Positions 35,722-45,600 of a DNA stretch of 64,000 nucleotides are shown in pieces (positions within the stretch are counted from its first letter, which is position 1; each line of letters starts with the position of its first letter). The DNA is from Ypsolopha sequella (taxonomy: Eukaryota > Arthropoda > Insecta > Lepidoptera > Ypsolophidae), in the NCBI GenBank assembly GCA_934047225.1, contig OW203986.1, forward strand, positions 23,501,221 to 23,565,220, written 5' to 3'. The translations under genes and the position numbers were made by a program. The notes below the pieces were generated by a model, which searched no databases, was not told the DNA's origin, and saw nothing but the letters and a program-made list of their open reading frames with translations.

Positions 35722-37872
35722 GTATGCCTAAGCTTAGTAGGTACCTATATAGTTTCGTATGCATAAATGATCATCATATAATTAACAACTACTCAAACAT
35801 AAATTTTGGAAAAAAAATGAAAACTTGTTAAAACATGGAAAGTTATAAATACTGATTTTATTGTTCCAAATGCGTTACTGAACGAAATTGTAAGGTTTGA
35901 TCACGCAATTCTAATTTTTGAAAAAAAGTTTTCCAGGCATCCATAAACACTGCAATAACGCACCATACTGATTAAAAATCAGTATCGTGATAAAACTTTG
36001 TAACAAAACACGCGCGCAGCAAACGAGTGGTAATCGAGCTCTGCCTGACTCCAGATTTCCACTAACTTGCAGGGGACCGCGGGGGACGTTAAATTCGCGC
36101 GGGGAGGAGAGTGTCGCTTCTTTACGTAGTAATACTTTATATTCTCTGCCTCAACCTAGACGAAAAAAAAATGTTCTCGACTCGAAAAACAGGAAAACTA
36201 TAATAAACACTCGTTTCTTACTACACAAACATTACAAAGGTGACAAATATAGTGAACTTAGCTACAATTCACTAGCAAAATATTGTGATAGATGAAAATT
36301 GCTGTTTACTTAGTTATATTGTGTAAAGGATGATGCCAGGAATTGTATGGGCTCTGGTACCCGCTCCAATAGAAATAAGCTATATGTGATTAGAAAGGTA
36401 TTTAGTAAAGGTATGTAGAACAAGAATTACGGTGGCGCTTGTCTAGATTGCGAGTCCGATCGGAGTAATATAGCCTTGAGTAGTATGGATTGTTACTAAG
36501 ACCGAAGTTGAAACCGTAAAGTACTCCTTGCACTTGGTGAATGCACCATTATCAATGAAAAGATAAACAATGCTTGTCTCAGCCAATAATTGGATGGGTA
36601 ACCAGTTTTGAGTAGTTTTGGGATGTTTAGAGTACTCCAGGCACTAAGTGTAGGCACTATTACCAATCAAAAGCTAAGCAATGCTTGCCTCGGCCGGTAA
36701 TTGGTTAGTTGACCGGTTTTAGGGGGCTGGCGATTGATTTTTGTTATAATTGGTAAATATAATAGTAAAAAATATAAATAAAACACATTGATGATATATA
36801 GTCACACACAATACTAACAAACGAAATGATACCTGTGCGTACACACCTACCCATCCACCCACTATCCGACAGCGGATTGCTGCCTTGTATGTCGTGAAAT
36901 ATTAAAAAACTGTTAGATGGCTGTTGCTAAACTTACAAGTTCAGTACGGTATAACTCGGAGCGGACTGGGATTTTGAACTAGGCGCGATAATAACTTATA
37001 TTTAAATTAAATAGACCTATCCAACGATGTATCACACATAGCTATTGGAGTAAGATACCAAAATTTGCCACATCCTTTACAATTATTTCAAATTAGGCAA
37101 GGATAGGGTACACAGGTGAAGTTATGGGTCTCAACGGTATGAATTTTTAAGCGTTGCTTCTGAACTGGTTGCGTTATGAAGTTGCACACAGATTTTTGTT
37201 TTGTTTGAGCTAATGAAGTCGGTTTTTTGTGAAAAAAGGATAACGTGACGAAAAACAATGGTTAAAAAATTGTCCTTTGTGAGAGCAGGGTACTTTAGCA
37301 GAGCCGCGTTCATCAACTAGAGGTGGCGACACGGGTTCTAATGCCATCTCTGTCGCACGCGTTGAAAATTGTATATGCTTTCCAGTTGTCAGTGTTGGTA
37401 TCTGACGAAATTGTTAATATAAGAACGGCTAACTGATGTGTCAGGCTATTAGAATTTTGTGTAATATGGGTACGGTCATCAGATCACATTAAACTACTAT
37501 TTTCACTAAAAACCCCCACAAAATAGTCATGAACAAACTTCAAATCGTGGGGAAAAATTGGTTGTCAAACGCTGTCAAACGTGATTGTGCATAGTGCAGC
37601 TAACTTCAGGCCACTATAAACCACCACACCATGTTCCGTCTGGGATAATTTCATTGAATTGGTTTATTCTATTCATTTAATTACATATAAGCGACTTACC
37701 TACGATAGCTGAGCGTGTTTATTCTGTTGAATCTGATTTATCTGATGACCACTTTATAGTTCTTATCGTATATTACGTAGGTATGTATACACGAATAAAT
37801 AATCGTGCCGCGTTCGGGATATTTAATTTAGGTTTCTGACAATCTATCTAACTTACCGATGGTATCTCCCAT
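22111..37872 (-). CDS. Gene A: FA domain plus two DM9 repeats protein, 313 aa
   Basis: Exons (minus strand): 37857-37872, 31778-31917, 28095-28350, 27230-27468 and 22111-22401. Phases 1,0,1,0, all GT-AG. Exon 1 codes only MGDTI. Residues 6-137 form a diverged Methyltransf_FA domain: MYKADSGALTFRVHSRTRF, then FWLTWYGDSIRIG. Residues about 138-217 hold the first DM9 repeat (RWVPLTDRLPFDALIGG, IARAHHNG, CPGKYVPS, VAWGG), and residues 218-313 the second (ILCGYNTEWVW, YIGRAQ). No signal peptide or membrane segment is seen, so a cytosolic protein is likely. DM9 proteins elsewhere act in carbohydrate recognition and immune or stress responses; a similar role here is inference. Exon 1 was chosen because its sequence and phase match exon 1 of gene B (MGDEI). 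Introns of 5.9, 3.4 and 4.8 kb are full of repeats. Confidence 0.85.
22580..22790. mobile_element. MITE family 1, copy 1 (intron 4 of gene A)
   Basis: About 210 bp, with arms CTTTAGTTGCCAACTG...GGTGCCTATCATCAAAAAC and its complement. Two more copies lie at 57603-57822 and 60804-61021. All three keep a similar 60-70 codon open frame, which follows from high sequence identity and the symmetric structure and not from selection on a protein. Confidence 0.85.
24392..24660 (-). pseudogene. 3' end of a LINE open reading frame (C-terminal ORF2 fragment)
   Basis: The minus-strand frame reads LEAFEMWCWRRMERISW, then NEEVLQTVNEK, RRGKMLGHQIR and FIKNIIEGKVE. This is the familiar C-terminal tail of RTE/CR1-type endonuclease-reverse transcriptase proteins of insects. 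Only the last 80 residues or so are present, as expected for a 5'-truncated insertion. It lies in intron 4 of gene A. Confidence 0.8.
24955..25100 (+). repeat. 130-bp dispersed repeat, copy 1
   Basis: TCCAAACATRTTTTCCAATTTC through ACACAGAAAAGAARCACCCG recurs at 27940-28075 in the same orientation with about 85-90% identity by eye. It contains a short hairpin (TGTATTTCAT and complement). Confidence 0.7.
25270..25447 (-). repeat. Reverse copy of the 6140-6270 repeat with a perfect 34-bp hairpin end
   Basis: 25270-25395 is the reverse complement of 6140-6270. The end at 25358-25391 is repeated in perfect inverted form at 25414-25447, separated by a 22-bp GC-rich spacer, giving a strong hairpin. 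Confidence 0.8.
26085..26130 (+). repeat. Lepidopteran GGCCAAGTGCG...GGGTTCCGTA motif, copy 1
   Basis: ACTGGCCAAGTGCGTGCAAT followed by AGGGTTCCGTA. Reverse-oriented relatives lie at 29035-29070 and 35100-35145 (GTGCGCGAGT...CGCACTTGRCCGTT). The sequence resembles the terminal part of a repeat that is very common in moth and butterfly genomes. Confidence 0.55.
26995..27185 (-). repeat. Dispersed repeat next to exon 4 of gene A
   Basis: The sequence GAAGTTGCAGCTTTTTCGTAA...ATCATCATGAGGTTTTTTAG and the neighbouring ATAAATTTATCTTGATAGCAAA-like part recur in reverse orientation at 61640-61900. The repeat edge lies about 50 bp past the exon 4 donor. Confidence 0.7.
27940..28075 (+). repeat. 130-bp dispersed repeat, copy 2
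   Basis: Second copy of the 24955-25100 repeat. It lies in the short intron 3 of gene A and ends about 20 bp from the exon 3 donor. Confidence 0.7.
28405..28725. repeat. AGGGTTCCGTAGTC repeat with (GTCT)n
   Basis: Contains AGGGTTCCGTAGTCAAC, its near complement GGAACCCTTATAG, a GTCTGTCTGTCTGTC run, and further GGTTCCGT words at 28708. The pattern is characteristic of a widespread lepidopteran interspersed repeat. Related GGGTTCCGT words are at 24350 and 26112. Confidence 0.5.
28885..29009. mobile_element. 125-bp MITE with 20-bp terminal inverted repeats
   Basis: ACAGATCGCGCCAAACTT at the left is matched by AAGTTTGGCGCGATCTGT at the right end. The interior is not palindromic and not coding. 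It lies in intron 2 of gene A. Confidence 0.8.
29657..29897. repeat. Direct repeat pair of about 38 bp
   Basis: GCCAACTGCAATTTGGACCT and the following TGTCTTTGAAGGCCTACT occur twice, about 197 bp apart. A long direct repeat like this could mark a tandem duplication or the edges of an insertion. Confidence 0.7.
30780..31045 (+). repeat. Dispersed repeat ending CGAGGGACACACTATA
   Basis: Aligns by eye with 33040-33325: the shared landmarks in order are AGCGGTTAAC, GCRCTGCGCTCGCG, a T-rich run, GATCTAGTTTCAC, and ACGAGGGACACACT. A reverse piece lies at 32510-32600 (GTGTGTCCCTCGTAC...GGTGAAACTAGA). Confidence 0.65.
31073..31330. repeat. Two tandem units of about 143 bp
   Basis: GTGAATCATAAAATGATTTG ... 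GATTCATGCTAAACG occurs twice, at 31073 and 31216, about 90% identical. The first unit carries an extra stretch after GAGGACC. Confidence 0.75.
31333..31483. mobile_element. Fold-back MITE, arms about 50 bp
   Basis: GGAGCCGTATTTTTGAATCG ... CACGTGCGAAAGTATATACC on the left is mirrored by GGTATATATTTTCGCACGTG...AATACGGCTCC on the right, around a 45-bp loop. It directly follows the 143-bp tandem units. Confidence 0.85.
31940..32275 (+). repeat. SINE/LINE-tail repeat (GGCCTGTCCAGCAGTGGAC)
   Basis: The 3' part GAAAGGCCTGTCCAGCAGTGGAC followed by GCTGATGGATGGATG matches the well-known 3' tail of lepidopteran LINE/SINE families. It is preceded by a GC-rich body (GATAGGCAGCGGCGCCACTG). It lies immediately upstream of exon 2 of gene A, in intron 1. 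Confidence 0.6.
32886..33050. mobile_element. MITE family 2, copy 1
   Basis: 165-bp fold-back: TAAAGCCAATTCTGAAG... TTTTAGTGCTGTC and its complement ending GAATCGGCTTTA. Other copies: 63333-63499 and 63715-63866. Confidence 0.85.
34850..35052 (+). repeat. Partial copy of the loop of the 1.8-kb fold-back element
   Basis: Aligns by eye with 52205-52420: GAAGTC.ACAG, ATGTCTCTATA.A.CC, AAATTTGAT, AATATTGCCT and TTTTTAYGCAAAGTT occur in the same order. Confidence 0.6.
35687..35721. repeat. (AT)n microsatellite
   Basis: ATATATGTATATATATATAT and continuing AT dinucleotides over about 35 bp, in intron 1 of gene A. Confidence 0.9.
36530..36730 (+). repeat. Tandem 5S-rRNA-like SINE units
   Basis: Two units about 110 bp apart contain AAGMTAARCAATGCTTGYCTC followed by GGTAATTGGWTRGKTRACCRG. 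These match the order of the intermediate element and box C of insect 5S rRNA (compare GGATGGGTGACC). It is not a functional 5S gene, because the 5' and 3' parts are absent. Confidence 0.5.
37301..37428 (-). mobile_element. MITE family 3, copy 1 (reverse)
   Basis: About 128 bp related in reverse orientation to 42275-42405 and 49751-49880. Landmarks: GAGCCGCGTTCATCAACTAG, GGGTTCTAATGCCATCTCTG, GCACGCGTTGAAAATTGTATA. It lies in intron 1 of gene A, 430 bp from its first exon. Confidence 0.75.
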
Positions 37873-39654
37873 GTTGTTTTGTTAATAAATATTCAAGTGT
37901 TCCAATAGAGCAGTCAAAAATATTTTCGAAAAGATTTCGGACGAGTTTTGTTTTGTTGACATTTCTAGGCTGCGTTCCGTTTTTAACAAAATAATTAAAT
38001 CAATACGTTAACGCAAAAACGCTCCATTTTGAAAACTTTAGTCTTCTTATGATATGAGAGCACTTCCGTCCAGGCGAAGAAGTATATATGTATAAGCTTT
38101 TTGGTCCAGGCAGATACTAGGTTTAAAAAAAAGACAGAACCCATGAAATGAAATTATGTACCTAAGTACATACTTAGATAAAATAGATTATTTATCTGAG
38201 CGTATATATCACGCGATCTTACTTAGCCAGCCTGAAGTTGAGCTCTCTTTCTTCTTATAAACAATGTCTGTGAAGACATTCTCTAGCTTTTCTACCCAGC
38301 CAAGAAAGATCGGGCGACCCATATACTTTGGATGGGTGACCTGTACTCTACCGATCATACTAAAGTCTGTCTAGCGAATGTTGACAGGACACGGGTGGGT
38401 ATGAAAAATATTTTTTTATAATTTTTTCATATCCGTGTCAGGTCAAGCTACTGTCAAAATTCACTAGACAGACCTTAAACTAAACACGTTTTCTAAAAAA
38501 TCATAACCACAATTATAGAGAAATAAAATATCTGGGCATCCCCTAAAAAAACATGTGCAGGCTTTTGCTCGTAACTTTGTCCAGGCTGACGATCTGATAC
38601 ATCCAAGAAGTTCATAAGCTTCTTGAATACCTACCTACATGACTCAGTGCATTTAAAAGTTCACTCTTGAACTAAATTATCGGTGCTTTCCATTAAGTGG
38701 CGATCGCTCGTACTTTTAGCAATATACATTAAAGACAAAAATGCCATGAACCTTACTTTCCCTAATACCTATTTTGTAAAATTCTAGAACGAAAACAAAT
38801 ATTAGGCCTTCATTAAATTTATTTATTAAATAGGCTATCAGAAATGACATTAAATCGAAAGAAATCCGGTCTTACGTAGCCAAAACTAGAAAACAACAAA
38901 CAATAACAATGGACGGATGGACTTTGAGTTTTTTTTATGCCCAACGCTTTGCTTATTGGCATTGACATTGATTGCTACGAAACATAATTTGTATATGGTG
39001 ACAAGAATTTTCCCGCGCCCATTTCTACTTAGTAGACTTAGACACTTAAAATTTCTAAGAAATCGTTTTTCAAGTTATTTGTAAATTTGAAAGTATTGAA
39101 AAATTCAAGTTGGAACAAAGTTGAATATCATTAAGCAAATGACGGTATATAGAAATGTTTTTTTGGCCAATTTTCTTTGTGTCGAAGATATCACCGAATA
39201 TCTATATTGTACCTCATCACTTTGCTGATTTAGTTTTGCTGTTGAACTAAAATTTTTTCATATTATACTTAAACGAAATTCACGATTGACACGAATTCAC
39301 GATACAAGTCGTTAAGATTACTTTAAATGCCAATAACTTCGTAATTTTTTGAGATATCGAAAAAATAATTCTACTGTGCTGTTTTTAGTACCTATTCATA
39401 AAAATCTTGAGACGAACTCATTGGCCACAACTCGTCGCTTTTTATTTCCATCATTACGCATCGCGTTTGAAATTGAAACGGAACGTACCCCAGCTGATTT
39501 TGACAAAAACAGAGAAAGATAGAAGAGAAGTTGTTTTCGATTTGTTTTGGAAGTTTTTAATAAGATTATTCAAAATTCCTATGTAATAATTTTATTTAAG
39601 AAAATCTTTTTATTGACGTTGTAGTCACAAAGCAGTAAAGAGGAGTGAAACATC
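37873..39654. promoter_or_regulatory. Shared divergent promoter interval of genes A and B
   Basis: The start codons of A (minus) and B (plus) face away from each other across these 1.8 kb, so the promoters of both must lie here unless unseen 5' exons exist. No convincing TATA box was seen beside either ATG. The start contexts CAACATGGG and CATCATGGG are alike. The interval contains a 5S-like word (GGATGGGTGACC near 38331) and a 116-bp fold-back element. Confidence 0.5.
38362..38477. mobile_element. Fold-back MITE between genes A and B
   Basis: AAAGTCTGTCTAGCGAATGT...GACA is mirrored by TGTC...TTCACTAGACAGACCTT. The inner arms GACACGG...CCGTGTC with an AT-rich loop also pair. Confidence 0.7.
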
Positions 39655-42600
39655 ATGGGTGATGAAATCGGTGAGTCATATTTTATTTTACTAATTTTCC
39701 TAAGCCTTGCAACGGTTGAGTAATTATTTTTACTGTAATCAGTCTAATTTGTAATGTAGGAGATGGAGGTCTGTTGGCTCAGCCTTCCTTCTATGGTATA
39801 GTTATAATTATAATGTTTTTCAGAGATAACAACTTGGCCTAAACACCAGAACATGTTTTACAAAATCACCAGTAGTGCTCTTGTTGTGGAGATCAAAGCT
39901 TCAGGATATGCGGCTATTGGCCTGGCCAAGAAACCAGGGAAAACTTGCGACTATTGGGTATGTTTGCATTCCCTGTCCCAGTGTCTGTATGGTGGCCAAC
40001 TTTAAGATATGTCATTGCGGGATATTCTTGGAGATTGGGAGTGAAGGGCTGTGTGTTTGTGTGCTGAAATAAATAAAACATTTAGGGTGCATGTAAGGAG
40101 CTTCCATTAGTGGCGAAAACTGAGATATCACCACTGATTATTTTAAATATGCCTGGTGCACCCTAGTTACACTAAAGTAGATCTCTATGTAGGCCAACTT
40201 TAAGACATGTCACTGCGGGACATTCTTGGAGATTGGGAGTGAAGGTCTGTGTGTTTGTTTGCTGAATTAAATAAGACATTGAGGGTGCATGTAAGGAGCT
40301 TCCATTAGTGGCGAAAACTGAGATACCACCACTGATTATTTCAAATATGCCTGGTGCACTGGTGCACCCTAGTTAAACTAAAGTGTACCAAGGCATCAAA
40401 TGATGGCACTTTTGACGTTTAAATGCCTACCATGTTCCGTAATTATTTATGAGTAGTGAGTGTCAATAAAACAATGTAATACTTCATTGTTGATAGTGAT
40501 GTACTACCTGTTTTGGTTATTATTTTTTGATTTTCATGTTGCTGTTATTTTTCAATTGAATTTTTTTAGAAACAGACTTCATAGCAAAAGTTTCTAATTT
40601 GTTTACTCAAGAGGTCCACAAAATTAAGGCAGTACGACACGAAGTGATAGTGGCTGAATTGTTATCAATAAAATAGAGGGCTTTACTCCATCTTTTTCCG
40701 AACTATACATATAATTGTAAACCAGTCACTTTCTAGATTTTATGGCTACTTTGTAAGCAATTTGCCTTTTGTATTATTATGTTGAATGTTATATGACGTG
40801 TCTAATGTTTACTCAACTGACGCTTGATAATACTATAGGTATTATTTCCATCAGGTCCCAAAATTCAGCTGTTAATATTGGGTGTGTTTGCAATATAGGC
40901 TAAACAAATTTTTATTACTTATTACATTTGTTTGTCTAATGACTCCTACATTTAGCTTTCTTGTTTTATTTTAACTGATGCAAATAAAAGAATCCTTGAA
41001 ATTTCTACTTGTGTCAGTATTCAAAATAAAGATTTACTTACTTACATTGCTTATCTTCTGTAATTCACAGATAGTTATCGGAGAACACAACCGGCGCAGT
41101 TGGATCAAAAAAGAAGATGATCGTAGCAAACAGATAGAGACTCCAAACATTTTGTCATTGACACAGTACAGAAAGTTTTGGGTAACATGGTATGGAGACA
41201 GTATACGATTTGGTAATGCAGGAGAGACAAAGCCTCTGTTGACATATTCCTCCAGTATACCAGAAATGCAGTTTGTCACCTTCTCACAGATTGGTGAAAC
41301 AAATCCAGTCAATTGGAGATTTGAGTGTAGGTATATTTTCAAGATTATAAATTAAGGATAGAGGATATTTTTTAAAAATTTGGTACAGAGTCTACTGAAT
41401 TGCGAGAAAATCAGAATCAATGATATTATATTTAAAGGTGTAGATAGGTTACCTACACAAGATTCGAACTTCACGAATGGCACACAACATAAATAATATT
41501 TAAATTAGAGTGCGTTTCATAAAATAATACTTATGCCGTAATGTTGGCACCAACAACTTCTAAATGAGATGATTGGATAAAACAAAATTGTATGTCTATG
41601 GATTGGATGAAATTGCTGCTACCAACATACCAGCACAGGTACTATTCTATCAAACGCACTATACGTATTGCAATTTCACATTGACATTGACACGTAGAAG
41701 TAGGACGGTCAGGAGCGAAAGAGAGACAAGACCTATTTATTGCTGTGCGTCGTCCCCAGGCTTGTATTCGGACGGACAAAACATTAAACTATTCAGTCAA
41801 AAAGATAATATTTAGAAAAAAAGTCATACAACTTGGCAAAAACTAGTAGAATACAGATAAGTAAAGAGTATACCTAGTTAACAGTCGTCATCACGCGCAA
41901 ACCTCCATACAAACGTCACAAAAATGTGGGGTGTATATGGAACGTTATTATAATATTTTAGGCTGAGTCCCCATTAACATTATCTAGATCTATGTTTGAG
42001 TCAAATTAAAAATCGTGAAATTTGAGTAATATCTTAACAAAAAAAATTGTAACCAAATGTGCTTTTATTGGTATAGATGAAATTAAAAAAATTAATAGAA
42101 GTAGCAAATATATTAATACATAATAACTAAAAATAATATTGCCAAAATCATGTTTCTCCTGAAACAAGTTATCAATTTTGGACCTGCGACGAAATCGGCA
42201 CGATTGTATTGTCCTCGCAAGTGCAGCTTACAGCGAAATGAAACAGCATGACATTTGGCAACGCCCAGAACTGACAATCGTTCATAAATTAACAATTTCG
42301 TCAGGTTCCGACACTGACACTAGGATAGCGTATACAATTTTCAACGCGTGCGACAGAGATGGCATTAGAACCCGTTACGCGACCCCTAATTTATGAACGC
42401 GGCCCTGAGTCGGTCGTCATGATGTCCGTTCTTAACAGAGATTATAGACTCACAAATATATGTTAATGCTAGTTATAGTTAGGGAGCTGGCGAGCAAAAT
42501 TTCGATATGATCAGCGCACTAGGCAAGCGTTATTACTCGTAATAGTGATATTTATGCCCTAAGAAACATTAAGGACCTTGTTTGTCACCATGGTGGCGAT

Positions 42601-45600
42601 GCGTTGTAAAGTTACAGCGTTTCAAAAATGTTTAAAAAAAAAGGTGTGCTATAATATGCGCACAGGTCTGCCTCTGGGGCTGAAGATCACAGTAACCTTG
42701 GAAACACAAAGAATTGAAACAGCAGACATCCATCCCAATAACTTTTGTAGTAATCAATTTTTTAATTTATTTTTATGATTTAAAAAACTGTATATGAAGT
42801 GCGCACTTGGCAGATTTGGACTGTTCGATCAATAACAATGAGAAGAACCACGGAAAAATAGTCTGCCTACATGTTACCTCTGTGTTGTCTTTTGACAGTG
42901 TTTCAAAAATGTAAAAAAAAAAGTGTGCTATATTATGCGGACACATCTGCTTGTTCGACTGATGTTTGAATATCTTATGAACACCAAGAAAATCGATGAG
43001 GCAGACTCTCAAGCCTCAGATATTCCAAAGGCAGACTATTTGATTTTTTTTTTCAACTCGACGCTCGCGTTTCACGACCAAACCAAGCAGGTATAGAAAT
43101 ATCCCCATAGTTCCTTTCGTGGTGTCTCTCTTTTATTTGGGAATATGAGTGAGAACAAATAATTAAAAAAAATTTACTTTCTAATAAAAGTTCCAAGGGC
43201 ATTTCGTTTCTGATTGGCATTCAGAAAAAATATGATGTACAGCTAAAAATCAGTGAGCAAAGTGTCTGCCACATTTTTTTTCGAATCCACGGAGTCATAG
43301 TGAATCGAATGGGCGCATTAAAAACCGCGTGCAAATAATTTAATAGAGATTTTTTTTTTTACATTTTTACAACTCCGTCCCATGATAATGCAGAGTCCTG
43401 AATGTCTGCCTCTTCGATTTTCTTCGTTTCCAAGATGGTTGTGACCATGAACTCCAGAAGCATACATGCACGAATGATTCAATACCCCGATTTTTTTAAG
43501 CAACTTCAATCCGCTGTAACGCGAAAATGCAGCGACATAGGACCTTAATTGATTGGACCAAATCAATTCGTAATGATTTAAACTGCAATCCACCTCGACG
43601 TAAAATATGTGGAAATCATATAGCGAAATGCTCGCCAGCTCCCTAACTATTAGTTGTTTGCATCAGAAAAGGATCCTCACCCGGGGCACCATTGCTTTAA
43701 TTCCTTTGTGTATATTTAAAAAAAAAACTGCTATATATAAATATTTATAAAGAAAAGCCGAATGGTTACGTATATATTTTATTAAAAGGATCCTAAAATA
43801 ATTCATAGTACATACTTAATAAGAAAATAAAGAAGACAGAATGTATTCATCAATATTATTTAAAACAGTCACTTATGTGAATAGTCACTATATTATTTTC
43901 TGTCAGATCACTCCAATGACCTAATTTCGCGCAAAATACATCAACTTTCAACACTAGCCTGTCTATATAGAAATTATCGTATTTTTACATACGATCCTTA
44001 TACAGGGTGTAATCGTTAAGTGTGACCAGGCGATTATTCCGTAACTATTACAGATATCAAAAAAATTTAAACTGATATCGAAAGTACGATACCGAATCAG
44101 TAAAATGACATCAATAACTTTTTGAAAATCATCATTTTACTGATTAGGTAACGTACTTTCGATATCAGTTTAAATTTTTTTGATATCTGTAATAGTTACG
44201 AAATAATCGCCTGGTCACACTTAACGATTACACCGTGTATACAGGATGCTTGGAAATTCGACCTATTCTTTGAAAGGAGTTATCCTAGAGATCATTTCCT
44301 ACAAATTGAGCCCTATCAACTAGGGGTCGAAAATGAATGGTCTCCGAGTTACGGAGGTTTTTATGATATTTTTCAAACCTTATAATTTGAAAATAACTAC
44401 TCTCTCGGCACTTATTTGTTATTTTTCTGATTAATCATAAATGAGTGATCATTTATAAAAAAAAATACATGCCCTGAATTCCAATAATCTCAGAAATAAA
44501 AGGTCTTAAGAAGTGGAGAGAAGACCTTGTTTACTTCGTAAATTTTGCAATATCGACGTGTTTTACTTGAAAAGAAATTATCTTTTTCGACCCCTAGTTG
44601 ATAGGCATTATTTGTTGCAAATGATCTCTATGATAACTCCTTTCAAGGAATAGGTCGAATCTCCAAGCATCCTGTATAAGATAGTATATCGTACTTATTG
44701 ACAAAAAATCGTATACACTATACATACTATACTATAATTATCATACGAAACCCAACCCTGGTCGTCCCGTAAGACGGGAGGACAAATTGTAAAAAAAGAT
44801 TTTTGCAAAAAAATTGCAACTCTAATTTAGTGCCACTGTTAATGTGAACTAGGTTTATTTGACGCTGACATTGGTACCGATTCGGAGAAGCACATCTTAA
44901 CATATTTGACAGGACTAAACTTAATTTAAGCGTTCTGTCCTTGTCTTTTCGATAAAGAAAGAAAAAGAGAGGACGCTTAAAATAAGGTTAGTACTGTCAA
45001 ATAAGTTAAGACGTGTTATGCCGAATCGATACCATTATGTACTAAAAGAAAACACATACTGTACTGATAAAACTCGAAAACATTCCCAAAGAATAACTAT
45101 GTTACTATTGCCCTCACTTTACTGCTTGCTTTCCAGTACCACCACCGAGACAGAACAAGGCACAAAGAGCAGTGGAAGGTGGCTCAGTGGAGTGGATCGC
45201 GAGTGACAACCAGCTCCCGGACGGAGCGCTGATCGGAGGCTACGAGAGCGAAAACCTGTACATCATCAGAGCCGGCCACAGGGGGTCCATCACGCCCGGC
45301 AAGTTCGTGCCGTCACAAGGGGTGGGGTACGTGGCGTGGGGGGGCCAGGCCGTCGAGAAGAATGTGTTTGAGGTATGTTAAATTAAGAGGCGTCATCACG
45401 CGCAAACTTCCATACAAATGCTGTCACCACATTGTGGGGTGTCTATGGAATGTTATTATAATATTTTAGGCTGAGTCCATTGACATTATCTAGAATCTAG
45501 CACTATGTTTAAGTCGAACTAAAAATGATGAAATTCGAGTGATATCTTAACAACAAACCCCTAAAATACGTAAATTTATTGGCTTTTTACCAAAAGTGTA

